Shown piece by piece: positions 41,788-53,400 of a DNA stretch of 64,000 nucleotides. Within the stretch, counting starts at the first letter, position 1, and each line of letters opens with the position of its first letter. Location of the stretch: positions 32,142,660-32,206,659 of the forward strand of contig NC_089279.1 in assembly GCF_963678975.1 (NCBI RefSeq), in the 5' to 3' direction. This stretch comes from Dysidea avara. Its lineage: Eukaryota > Porifera > Demospongiae > Dictyoceratida > Dysideidae. A program made the translations under genes and the position numbers. The notes below the pieces were generated by a model. The model was not told the origin of the DNA and did no database searches. It saw only the letters and a program-made list of their open reading frames with translations.

Positions 41788-44700
41788 ATGAAAATCTTTC
41801 AGTTGTTGACTATTTTCGCTTTTACTTCTTCTGTTTTAGCAGGTATGAAAATTAATGTATACGTATAGCTATATAATTATAGCTAATTTGTACGAGTGGG
41901 CGTGGTCCATGAAAACATCACCCAAAAACCAGCCCCACTTTTCCCTGACGACGATAAAACAGTATTGGTCAGATAAAACTTACCTTCAGATCGACCCGAA
42001 ACGCGTTCAACAAGTTGCTATAAAATTAAAAAAAAAAATTATTTGGCCATCATTATAATCTATGTCGGTCATTATTAAGTTCCCCGTCACGGCCCCCGCA
42101 TCAATTTTTAGGTAGCAGCACCAAATTTTAAATATTTGATTATAGATCACGTGAATGGACCATTTCATGATAGAAAGAGGCACAGAGTGATCAAGTTTTA
42201 AGATAAATGTATTAGCTGTGCATGTAAACACAGCAGAACTAGAGTGAAAGTCCCTCTACTCTTGTTAAACAGGGTGTACTGTCCTGGCAGGTCGAGATAC
42301 TCTAATAGAGCAGTCAGAGACTGAATAACAAGAGTCAAGTATATAATTAATAATCACTTCCCACCTTCATCAGCTTTTGTTCCATTGGGTGATGGGAAAC
42401 AAGCAATATAATAATGATGGCCTTAAACGGAATCATACAGTATGATAGTACTGTAGTAGTACAGACCACAAAGGTTTGGTCATGGCCCATGAAAAAATCA
42501 CCCAAAAACCAACCTCCTGACGACGATGAGGCAGTATTGGTTAGGTAAAACTAAGCCCTTACAAGCTTTCAGATTGACCCAAAATGCTTTCAGTAAGTTG
42601 CTACAAAGTTTTAAAAAATCATTTAACGTCTACTGACTGAGTAACTGACTGACTGATGCCTTCAGATCAGGGCCGCCCACAGGGGGGGGCAACTGGGGCA
42701 TTTTGCCCCGGGCCCCAGCCTGAAAGGGGCCCCCTGAATACCTGTTTAAAAGATCGATATACTCTAATAGAGCAGTCAGATCTAAATACTCTAATAGAGC
42801 AGTCACAGTATTCTTCAGAGGAGCAGTATAGCAAGCTTATAGATAAGGAGATATGGTTGGTGATGGGTAGTTGTGACCTTTTTTTTATTTTTTTTTATTT
42901 TTGGTCTTCACCTTACAACTTGGGTCAAGGGCCCCACTTTAACTCTTTGCCCTGGGCCCCTTAATTTCTCTGGGCGGCCCTGCTTCAGATAAGTGTAACG
43001 CAATAACAGCTAAGGCTACGGGCTTGATTTTTCACTGTTCAAGAGAGAGAGATGCCTTTTGGCATACCACAGTGCGTACAATGCATTCTTCATAAACTTA
43101 CCAGTGTATTCCTTTGTGTCCCATGACTCCCATCCATCTTTGTTGAAACATATTGTGATTATTACAGTACCTTGATTATTAGTTGGCTCTTAGTTGCTAT
43201 CCCACTTTCTATGTCATTTTGTGTGTATCTGTAAAGCACCTGCAATAAAAATAATAAGTTGACTGCAAGGTTTACTGTAATATCCACTGGATACAATCAA
43301 GTTCAATGGAATGGCATAAATGTGCATACTTATAGGAGTGCTTTATACACATTGATGTCTGGAAGTCTGATGTCATCGAAGTCTATTAAGGTTTCACAGC
43401 TCTTAACCTTGTAGTGCTTGCTGAATACCAGATATTACATTGTTGGGGTAATACTATATCTATATGCATGTATGCTTTCACTCATTGTCAGCAAAGGATG
43501 TAATGAAGGCCTGTGCTTTCCCATGAGCAAATTATTGACTGGAATTCAGCCTCATGGCATCTTGGCAGTTACAGTGGTTTGGTATAACCAGTCATTTACA
43601 GTGTAACCTGAAATGTTTCCAATAAGTTACCATATGAAATATCTAAATATTTTCTTAGTAGAATCTCCTACTGGCTGACTATATAACAACTAGCTGCTGC
43701 CTGATGCCTTCAGACAAGTGTAACAGCCATTGCTACTGGCTTGCCACTCATTCAAGCCAGTATAGCTGCTGTAGAGGAAAGCTTGTTGTAGATAGCAGCA
43801 AAGTTTGAAAAGGCTAAGTTGAGAAACATATGGTTCTGGAGTACCTTATGCAAAGAAACTGAATGGTTAGTTTCTTTAAGTATTCAGACCAACAAGAGTT
43901 CGGAAACGTTGCTACAATTTCAATACCACTGGACACTTTTAAGAATTGTCCAAGGGCTGCCCCTATGGAATTCCAAGGAAGAAATTATAGCAGCCAAGCC
44001 AGTGTCCCCAAGATGACTACACCAAAGTAAGCACCTGAGAAAGGACAGGATATAGAGTTGTGAAACCAGAGCTTGAGGAGGCATTTAAAGAAACAGCCAC
44101 CATCATCCATGTTTTGAGTCCAATGGAAGCAGGTGATTGTGGTTCAGTGTATACGTAGGGCCAACTGTAACTGCAGAAATATTAGTAGAAGTTCAACCTG
44201 TGACTGCACTATATTGACACTGGGTCAGCAATGACATTTGTGACCGGGCATGCGAAAACAGGGCATGTGGGCACAAACTACACCCCATCACTCTACAAGT
44301 CATATCTGAGTGAAAGGTATATTTCCATTCTGTAATTTGCATCATGATGCCAATTAAATGTTTACTAAGAGCTGAAAATTACAATGCCATAGCATAATAG
44401 TACAAAATGTTATGAGTGATGAAAGTGTGAAAAAGTATAGACAAAAATCATGTGCCCGGATGCCCTATTATCACAGGCCCGGTCACATTTTGTCTTTGAA
44501 TTTCATTGTGAACAAGTAGACACAACTGAAGAAGGAGGGTCAAACTGGAAAGAAGAGGTGAAAAATCAGTTGCACAGCACCAAGCCTGGTGAAGAGGCAT
44601 CTGTGAAGCCTGGGAGGGATGGCCCAGTAGTATGTAGCTCTACTTCAGAATAATCCTCCTCATGATTTATTGATCAGCATCAACTTATTGTAAATTTAGG

Positions 44701-47700
44701 CTTTGAGTTTGTCCAGAAGTCATTGAGCACAAAATCAGTAGTGGATCCACTCACCATTAAGACAATGAAAGACACAAGTAGAATGAGTAGAATGTACCAT
44801 GGCCAACAGTCAGAATAATTCAGACATCTTGTTAGCAGTAATAATGATATCAGCTGTGGGGTACCAGCATGACATGAAAGGCTAGGAGGCCAAGTGGATA
44901 TGAATATAATTATGTAAATTCTGTGGTGGGCTTGTTTACAGTGGATGACAACTTGTGGAATAATAAAAATTATTATGGAACAAGGTATTGTGAAACCAAA
45001 CAGTGATCACATGGTTACCTTGGTGTTGCATAACAGTGCTTCTCATCCTGTCATTCTTGTGTACATTAAAGAAGGATAGTTACTAGGGGTAGTGCAAGAG
45101 ATCAATAGAGATGAGTGAAATAGCAGTCAATGAGGTAGTTGTTAGAGCACTGAAGCTGGGTAGCCCTGCAGAGGTGATTGGTATCAGCACTTGCTAAAGG
45201 CTTTGAATCTAAGAACAGATAGTACTTTCAGCAACCAATTGTTTGAAGAAATTCTTAGCTAAGTAGCAACATGTGTTTGCTCTTGATACTCAGAACTAAG
45301 CTCTATCTCCTTCCCAGGATTGATGATGCCTTTTGGCATACAAAAGCATATGGACTTACCCTTGCCCACCAAGGAAATGGTTTCTTGGCTTCCTAAGCAA
45401 TAGCATTGTGGATGGCTTCATGTCTTGTGGAATGGTTTCATGGGTTTGTATCAGTGGCTTTGCATGTGTGGTCTATCACAATGAAACGTGACTTTTGCAC
45501 AACAGTGAGAGATCAATCCTAGGCAAAACACATGTACAGGTGACCATAATCATTATTACTTATTGTATGGTAAGATGGGGCATGCGGTTTGCCACATAAT
45601 TATAACTTCGTCCATACATTCGTTCATTTGATGAAGTGTTTTAGAACTTCACTAATAGTTTATAATGTTAAACAAGTGTAAGGAAGAATTTAATCTAGAA
45701 GGGATCTCTTTACAACAAAAACCACCTGAAGTGTAAATTTATTCCCTATGCTGTTATTGCTATGTAAGTGTATAGGCTAGAGTAGAGATTGATTTACACT
45801 TCACAATCAGGTGACGATTACAGACTTAGACTTTTTGTTGTAATGATCCTACTAGCTAGTAAATACTCTTTTAAATTTAATAGCTGAATGACCACGTAGC
45901 TACAAAGCTATTGCATCCTCAGTGAATGAGTGTGTTCAGAATACTGTGCATTATAATAATAATAATTTATCTATCATCAAAATGATAATCGATTTTGAAT
46001 CACAGTACAAGCAAGCATATATATATATATATAATAAATGTTCAAAGAAAAGCCATTAAAGACATCTACCTATTCCAATATTTAATAAAATGGGACAATA
46101 GCCGATAGAAGCTGAGATTTGGTATAATTTTTCTGTCTGTAAAATTAACAGCAGCCACTTCAGGATAGTCTCAATGTAGTACCTTGTTTACGACAACTAC
46201 TGTACACCCACCTGGCATGGACATGAGTTTATATTGTGTAGTATTTACTAGTGTTTATTATGTACAGATACCTTTTAGTTAATTTGTTTTTGCAGAGCAA
46301 CATTACAAGGCTGAAGCAGAAACTAATGTTACAACTTTATTACTATTATAAACATGCATGCTTTACCATGTAAACAATACCATCTTGTACAGAATAGGTT
46401 GCTGATTTGTACATGTATATATGTAGCTGATTGATAGTAAATTAATCGGATGGCTGCAGGTTCGAGGCTGCCCAGGTCCAGTCATGGATTTTTTCTTCTT
46501 TCCCCTACTTTTCACACATACTTAGTGAAGTTAATTTAAACATCCTAAGCCTTTATAAGGCCTTCTGGTATACAGGCTCTGCCTTTACCAAGTACTTTAA
46601 TCATCATAATAATAAACTAAACTTCACACTTTTAATCTATTATGAGCTTTAATACACATCTAATTGTGCCACAAGTGAACTAAATGAGAACAAATTATAT
46701 AGAATATATTAAGCATTTATTATATTAATACTGTGAGGTGAATATTATATGGTGTGATGCTATTCAACAGGTTGTGATAACCTACGGATTGAAGGTGGTA
46801 GCCGCACAGGCAAGCTAGAATGTCAATTACATGATGGAACATGGGGTACTGTGTGTTCATCAGGATTTGACAAAAATGCTGCTTTGGCAGCATGTAAACA
46901 GTTGGGGTACCATGGACGTGCTTCTTATACATCAGTGTAAGTACTAACAGTAAACTGGATGATGATTTACATACTGCAAGTAAATGTATTTACAATGAAT
47001 GTATACTGTTATTAAAGTTTGCATCCCTTTTTCTATGCAATATTTCATAGTATTTAGGAGTCAAAAGGAGATCACTTGACCTGTATAAATTTTTGCAAAG
47101 AGATCACATCATTCTTAGGTTTCTCAAAATACTGACCTATGTCCATGAAACATAACACTAATTTGTCATGGCCTTATTAGCATGTAGGTTATGATAACAA
47201 TTCGTAAGGGAAAGATATGCTAATAGTATAGTCATTTACTCTAATAAAATATTTTACCTGCTATGTCACTACTAGATGGTTAAAAGGCCTAACCAACTGT
47301 TGCCACTAAATTTGTAATGGAGGTTAGGTAGCTTATGAAACTATAGTTAGTATATATTGCTATCCGTGATGTAGAAATGTAAGCATGGTTGACGAGTACT
47401 TGGTCTATAACTACGTATGCAAAAATTTATTATTTTTGTATAGAGAAACCAATTTGTATGTATAGTTCTGCTATGTAGCTATTTGATTCACTTCAAGATA
47501 CAGTGGCTGTTTTTCTGTGTTTGCAAACAGGTATTAATAACTATATTGGCTTTGCTACTGGATAATAAAATAGTCATCACTCAGTGATATCTAACTTATT
47601 ACACAGTAGTGGAGCCACTTAGACTAATTCATGACACTGATTATATCAACCATAAATGGGATTGTTAACGATGGATCGGAGAAATAAGCAAATATGGAAA

Positions 47701-50015
47701 CTTTATTGCAGAAAACACATTAGCTAGTACTAATTTTAGGTCATAAACTATGATGATGCTTTGTCCATGCAGCTCTCAGTCACAGCAGTGTATACAGTGT
47801 AGAGCTCACCCCTTCTCATAACACCTGGCTCTTGAGTTAAATCCTTACCACTTGCCACAAAAGCTTAGCATTTGACACCATTTCACCCCAACCCTAAACA
47901 AAGCCACATACACACTGCATGTAGTTTCAAAAAATTGTTGATTGCTGTAGTTTATAGCTTGCACATAGACTCTCTATAGCAAATATGGAGTTAAATTCAC
48001 TGGTGCACACAAACAGGAATTTAAGCTAATACCCATCAACTGCAAGGATATATCCCGTACACTTAAATCATATCATTGTTATTTCCTCTTGTACTGGGAC
48101 ATATTCAGACTATCATTCAATGCAACAATGTTATCACTACCAGCTGATGGTATGGCTTCTATTTGGCACAACATACGTTATTATAAGGCACTTATAAGGC
48201 TCAACCTTAGTACAGCTTTGCTTGGCTGAAAACACTACCTTTGAAGGTTGCATACATTTTTAAAATGTTTGATTTACTATGATCTGCAGCTGAGTATATT
48301 TGAACAGTGAAAACCAAACAAACGCTGTAGCACAAGTTGCTGTAGACCTTCAGTGCTGGTCACTGTAAAGCTGTAATAACAATAGCAATCATTTTATTGG
48401 ATCATTAAATGATGCAAATTTGGTATAACATTTTAGAGTGCTTTGCCTGGCATATACATGTACGCATCTGATCAGAATTGAATAGTATAATTTGGTCACA
48501 GCTGCAAAGAATTTGCTGATATATACACCCAAAGCCCAGGACCAAAGAGCTGAGGGTGTATATGTATATGTAATAGGATGGATGGCTGTGGTATTCGGGA
48601 TTAATAGTGTGAGCATTGTAAACAGGAAGAAGTAAAATAGTGCGAGGCAAAGCCAAGCACTATTTCCTTCCTGTTTACAATGCGAGAACTATTAATCCCA
48701 AATACCATGGCCATCCATCCTATTGCAAATTAATCCGACAACCATAGCAACTGTTGCTAGGCAACAGAAATTGAAAAATAACCATTGCAAAAGACCAATC
48801 ACACTTAGCAACCATCGCCTAGCAACCATTGCTATGATCTCAAAATGACTTTTACCTTAGCAACAGTTACCTAGCAACTGTTGCTAAGCAACCATATTGT
48901 GATATACATTGGGGCATCTATCACTATGGTAACAATAGTTGTCAAGTCAGACATTTACTTTTAATATAAACACACCACACTATTTTAGCCAATCAAATTA
49001 GTATTATAAACTTTTTTCAAGGGACCTTGACAAACAAGTGTAATACTAATTCTATTGGCTAATCGCTTGACGTATTTCAATATAATACGTCAAGCTGCTA
49101 TTGAGAGTATTATACAGTAACATATTCAGTTGTTGGATTAACGTATGTATGAGAAAAATTAATAACCAAATAACTAATAGCAAATCAACAATGCCACTTT
49201 CCCAGTATATTTCCCAAGCAACAGCTAGAATTGTCTGGGAAATAAATTATGCTATTTAAAGCACCTTCAAGCATCCATGAATGGTACACATTTGGATGTA
49301 GTATGAAATTCAGCTCTTTTGCATATACATATGCAATGATAATGCAGCAGATATTTTACTAATTTTAATATTTTACAGGAGGTCTTTTTCTTCACAACTC
49401 CCAGTGGCTATTTGCTATACTCACTGTATTGCATATAGCAGGTTCAGTTCCTGTCACACACAGTCTAGTTCTGATGGTAGTTGTGACAATTATTGTTTCA
49501 CCCGCCATGATATCATTATCACATGCTATGAGTATTACTATGGTAATGATGGGAGGAATGATTATGATGGGAGGAATGATTATGGCGACCCTACTTCTGA
49601 TAGTAGTGGCTCCTCATCTGCTGGAGCAGTAGTTGCATCCACAATTGCAGGCTTGGCATTTTGTGGACTTGTAATGTTGCTGGCTATTTGTCGTATCTAT
49701 GTGAGGTCTCAACGACGGACTCAGAATAATCAAGCCTACGTCATCACTCAACAACAACGTCCAAGAATATTAATAGCCAGATTGATTCGTACTACTACCG
49801 TCCCATCAGGTCCCCCACCACCTCCTCCTTACACTCCAACTCAACCCACTAATGATTATACTCCAGTTCCACCAAGAGGTTATCAACCAGTTGCTACTGA
49901 TGACTACACTACTACACCAACTGCTCCATCTAGTGATATACCATCAGAACCACCACCTGAATATATTCATTCAGCTGATGATGTGCCCCTTGTTAATCAA
50001 GACACTGTGCAATAA
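41788..50015 (+). CDS. gene C: single-SRCR type I receptor with PPxY tail
   Basis: Exons 41788-41842, 46771-46936 and 49379-50015 sum to 858 bp, 285 codons plus TAA. Signal peptide ends TSSVLAG. SRCR half 1 has CDNLRIEGGS, LECQLHDGTWGTVC and AACKQLGYHG. Half 2 has VAICYTHC, SSCHTQ, SCDNYC and IIITC. A Tyr/Asn/Gly/Asp-rich stalk with a duplicated GRNDYDGRNDYG replaces the poly-Asp of B. TM follows (GAVVASTIAGLAFCGLVMLL), then RIYVRSQRR as a positive stop-transfer. The tail carries PPPY, PPEY and DDVPLVNQD. It is likely a surface receptor whose tail recruits WW-domain proteins such as Nedd4-type ligases; that role is inferred. AATAAA follows 123 bp after the stop. Confidence 0.9.
42620..43200. 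repeat. dispersed repeat X, copy 3, split by a transposon
   Basis: GACTGACTGATGCCTTCAGAT...AAGTGTAACGCAATAACAGC...GGGCTTGATTTTTCAC matches copies 1 and 2. It is interrupted by the element at 42668-42982. Confidence 0.55.
42668..42982. mobile_element. hAT-like non-autonomous element
   Basis: Ends CAGGGCCGCCCACAG and TCTGGGCGGCCCTG with an exact 8-bp TSD CTTCAGAT (42660-42667, 42983-42990). The interior has two GATCGATATACTCTAATAGA-type modules and a T-rich run followed by GGTCTTCACCTTAC, shared with the 5-bp-TSD element at 10050-10386. Confidence 0.9.
43800..45340 (+). pseudogene. decayed Ty3/Gypsy-like pol remnant
   Basis: Scattered plus-strand motifs in gypsy order: protease-like IDTGSAMT at 44213-44236, EQGIVKPNSDH near 44978 (the RT EQGII.P block), and LYLLPRIDDAF at 45301-45333 (RT LPRIDD block). 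Many stops and frameshifts. No LTRs found. Identification rests on three short motifs, so it is tentative. Confidence 0.45.
44236..44489. mobile_element. TGTGACC-type MITE, GTGACCGGGC variant
   Basis: Inverted ends GTGACCGGGCATGCGAAAAC and ...CACAGGCCCGGTCAC, inside the Gypsy-like remnant. Flanks read ACATTT on both sides of the ends. Confidence 0.75.
45341..46440 (+). other. intron 1 of gene C, no gene recognised
   Basis: AT-rich. An imperfect inverted pair around 45670-45860 (ACAACAAAAACCACCTGAAGTG against CACTTCACAATCAGGTGACG). (AT)n at 46018-46033. Confidence 0.4.
46445..46615 (+). repeat. SINE candidate
   Basis: A box-B-like GGTTCGAGGCTGCCC is followed by a T/C-rich body and a 3' part AGCCTTTATAAGGCCTTCTGGTATACAGG...TTTAATCAT(AAT)n. 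The 3' part recurs at 52359-52440, consistent with a dispersed retroposon tail. Box A is not clear. Confidence 0.5.
46771..46936 (+). CDS. gene C exon 2 (SRCR first half)
   Basis: 166 bp with consensus CAG acceptor and GTAAGT donor, phases 1 and 2 as in B. CDNLRIEGGSRTGKLECQL, GTWGTVCSSGFD, AACKQLGY. Confidence 0.9.
46937..48571 (+). other. intron 2 of gene C, left part
   Basis: No gene seen. Patches similar to the copy A intron near 48151 and 48240. Confidence 0.45.
48572..48724. repeat. foldback palindrome
   Basis: AATAGGATGGATGGCTGTGG...ATTGTAAACAGGAAG and the inverse copy ending CCATCCATCCTATT, with a short GGCAAAGCCAAGC loop. Non-coding MITE-like element. Confidence 0.8.
48753..48892. 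promoter_or_regulatory. cluster of X-box (RFX-like) sequences
   Basis: GTTGCTAGGCAAC (48753-48765), GTTACCTAGCAAC (48866-48878) and GTTGCTAAGCAAC (48880-48892) fit the RFX consensus RYYNYY-N(1-3)-RRNRAC. Further half sites TAGCAACCAT lie between. It may be an enhancer in intron 2 of gene C or just repeat-derived. Confidence 0.4.
48986..49096. repeat. paired inverted repeats
   Basis: TTTAGCCAATCAAATTAGTATTA pairs with TAATACTAATTCTATTGGCT. Next to it TTGACGTATT...AATACGTCAA forms a tight hairpin. Both contain CCAAT or TGACGT words, so a regulatory role is possible but unproven. Confidence 0.45.
49379..50015 (+). CDS. gene C exon 3
   Basis: Opens after TTTTACAG and is in phase with exon 2 (GT|G, Val). 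212 codons without a stop, covering SRCR half 2, stalk, TM and tail. TAA at 50013-50015. Confidence 0.92.
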
Positions 50016-50137
50016 TCGTATAACAGCAGCTAATACAATGATGATTATCATCCATAGACCTCCAATGTACATTTTCAACTAAATTAACCATGCAGTAGAG
50101 ATAACATACACTAACTAGCATATTATGATTATGTATG

Positions 50138-50143
50138 AATAAA
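50138..50143 (+). promoter_or_regulatory. polyadenylation signal of gene C
   Basis: AATAAA 123 bases after the stop, followed by the roughly 290-bp gap to gene D. Confidence 0.6.
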
Positions 50144-50432
50144 TAACTGTAAGCCTACGATGTGTAACTCATTCAGCTCGCTACGTATACGTATGTTTCA
50201 TGTATTGTCAGTATACGTACTTTTAATGTTAGCTACAGTCATACTCAGCTTTTGTGGCTCCTTTTTGCTTCTGGGTCTCGAGCTGAGTCTGGAATATTAA
50301 ATGTTTCTGATTTATAGCATGTGATCATGATATTTGTTGTCACGTGACAAGAGCTCCACCTTTCCATCTTTATATGGGTATACGTATGTAGTGTAAACAT
50401 CCCGGCTTGACATCAAGCGCGTGATCGCGAAG
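50144..50432 (+). promoter_or_regulatory. intergenic and promoter region of gene D
   Basis: Short head-to-tail spacer between C and D. Contains GTCACGTGAC (perfect E-box palindrome, near 50339-50348) and CTTTATATGG, a TATA-like word about 65 bp before the start codon. Confidence 0.4.
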
Positions 50433-53400
50433 ATGATGCTGTTTCACATGATTTCTACTTTCGCTTTTGTTTCTACCGTTTTATCATCAGGTATGTACAT
50501 GTACTTGTTGTTGTCCGGCCAGCCTCTAGTTCTCGCCGGCGTAGTCTCCTCACGGCGCATACTTACAAGCGCCTGATCCTTCGTGGCTACGCGAGACTAA
50601 AGTGTCCGTGGGGTCATGCCTGTAGTGTAATTATTCACAGTGCCGTTATTATTTTCGCTATGTCTTCCTACGATGATGCGTAGTGTAGTTGCGCCATAAT
50701 CCGGTGACGCCAGACTAAATCGTGGGCATTCTCATTTGTTATTACGATGAGTATGACCTTGTAGCTATAGTCTACCCCTAATCCTAGAAACGCCTTCAAT
50801 TTATTAAGTTTTTTATGTATTTAATTCCGGCCCTAATGGCACTCCCATCATAGATATTATGCACCTATCAATGTTATCCCCCACCTCCCCCCTCCCGGGC
50901 GTAGTGGGGGAAATGGTGGGGATTTGACTTTTTGAAAAATCAAATTCTCCACCCACTGGGGAACAACTAGTGGTCAAATCTCCATGTAGTATCGCTGGAA
51001 TAAACTTTAGGAAACAGATCAATTCTCATAGCTCGCAAGCTAAAGCAAACGCCTAAAATTTCGAACGGTCAAATGCCCCACTAGTGGGGCAAAATTTCTG
51101 ATCAAATCGGCGAAAATCCCCCACTAATCCCTTAGTAAGCCCGGGAGGGGGGTAGTGGGGCTTAACATTGATAGGTGCATTAGAGTACAGGGATTAGAAA
51201 CTACCGCGCGCCCTGCCGTTGGTGAATTCATGAGGCCAAAATGGTGTCTTCTGCTCTGGACTACTTTCTACGGGCGTGGAGTATTTCATGACAATCTCTT
51301 TATGTTTTACAAGTACTAGGCAAACTCCTATTGTAAGTCTTGTTGTGAATTTTTGCCGCCATCAATCATTTTAATCTCAGTTGACACGATTTTTTTGTGT
51401 ACCTGTTGTGTTCATGGTAAGTTCACTTTCGACTGGCAAACAATGCCACAGTAACCCTAAAGTAACATAGTTTTGCATGGTGTACTTCATTTTATTATTC
51501 TGCTTGATTAATGCCCTTTGGCAGTCTCATCTCGGTTCTTTAAATACTACTCCATGATTTATCAACTTCAACACAAGCGCTGTTATGCGAGAAACATCTT
51601 TCAGTGGTACTGTGCAAAACTTTAAAGTATTGCGAAGACTTCAGTACTATTTCCCCAGTGGAACTAGACTTCTGTTCTTCGTAACAGGTAGACAAAAAAT
51701 GGAGGTACCCATTGATGATCAAAATCGTAAATGGCGATGAAAACCACCCAAGACGATTAAACAACAGAAGCCAGAAGCATTAAAAGTCTTGTATATCAAC
51801 TACAATACCACAAGGTGGTTGAAATCAACTGTAAGACGACTAAACCACAAACTGCCATCCTGTCCGCATGGATTTAATCAATACCGAGGAGTGCTTCAAC
51901 CACAATCAATGGTAGATATACACGGCGTGCGCTCGGTTGCCTATCCCTTCTCTCTAATATCTATGCTCCCATCCTCCCCGATCTCTAGCTAGAAGTTAAA
52001 CCTAATTTAATGTATAAAAGATAAAAAGCAGAAAAAAAGTAGCTAAACCTACAGAGCCTACACAGGCCTACAAAAAACACCGCATGGACCGCCAGCATAC
52101 ACACAGCAAAACCCCAGGACAGGGGCCTGAATAATACAATTTATGATACTGTTTGTTATGTAGCTAAAATACCGTGTACCCACATGCAGCTCAGCTAGGT
52201 CATGCAAGGCTTACAAGCAAAGCAAACATTTCTCAACGAACTATAAAAAATGAATTGTTTATCCCACTGCTGTATGTTAATGACATTATTGAAAGTAAAG
52301 TGAGAATCAAAGTTTGTCCAATGACACTAAGATCTACTTGGTCTTCAAGATTTTGTATATAAACATCTTAGGCCTTTACAAGGCCTTCTGGTATACAGGC
52401 TCTGCCTTTACTAAGTACTTTAATCATAACAATCAATCATAGTATGACAGCTTCAGATTACAATATGACTTCAAACCATGTAGTTAACTCGATGCAATGG
52501 TCCAACATTAATTTTTGCATGGTTAGCTACTTCATTTTAATTTAGCCCGTTTTCACATAAGGGCTAAGGAATGTGGTGGTAAATAATTGTGATTGTGAAA
52601 CATCCGGTGTCCTTAAAAATGTATTGAAGCCTATGTGAGTGAGGTAAGAAATCTTCACGGGAGCCTAAACTGTACCGTTTATTCTTATTATTAGAATGAA
52701 ATTGTAATCCTTTTAGGTTGTTAGCATTACATGGTATATAGTTTGTGGAAATATGCTGTGTTGCATGTAAAGCAGAAAGAAGTGACTTTAGCATGGTAGA
52801 AGACTCTAGTAACTTTGTTTTCAGCATCTAGAAGTGTACTTAGTGAGAAAAATGTTTTTACTATGTTTTTACAAGGCTGGGAACAATGCTATGTGGTATT
52901 TCATTACAGAAATAGATGACCTTTCATTGCTATGATTCTATCCATACTAGCTGATTATTTCACCCGTTACAGTAGGTTTAGTGGCCATGTTTTGTTGCCT
53001 AAAGAGCCTCTATATTTATAACAGTAAAATTACCTCATTAAGGAAAGAGGTAGGCTTTAAAACTTAAGAGTTGACTCAAGATTTCTTGATCACAACACAG
53101 CATAATTTTCCAATTTTTATGTCATCATTGTAGTATAGTGGCTGCTATAAAAGTACATTCTTATAATGGTATGGTTTGGGCTCCCGTGAAGTGTAAAGAT
53201 CTTATTCCCATAGGCTTTAATACATTTTAAGGCCTCTCAGGTCCGGACATTGTGCAACCCAAGGATCAATAACTTGTGTGAAAATGGACTATTGGCAACT
53301 CATTTCTAGTAACATACATGTACATCACAGTGGATAGTACTACTAACTTGTCTACAGATTTAGAAATGGCTTTAATTAGGCCTGAGCCTATTATGCTAAA

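Noticed and set aside
46445-46500. tRNA gene
   Set aside because: Only a box-B-like element is clear; no cloverleaf could be drawn.
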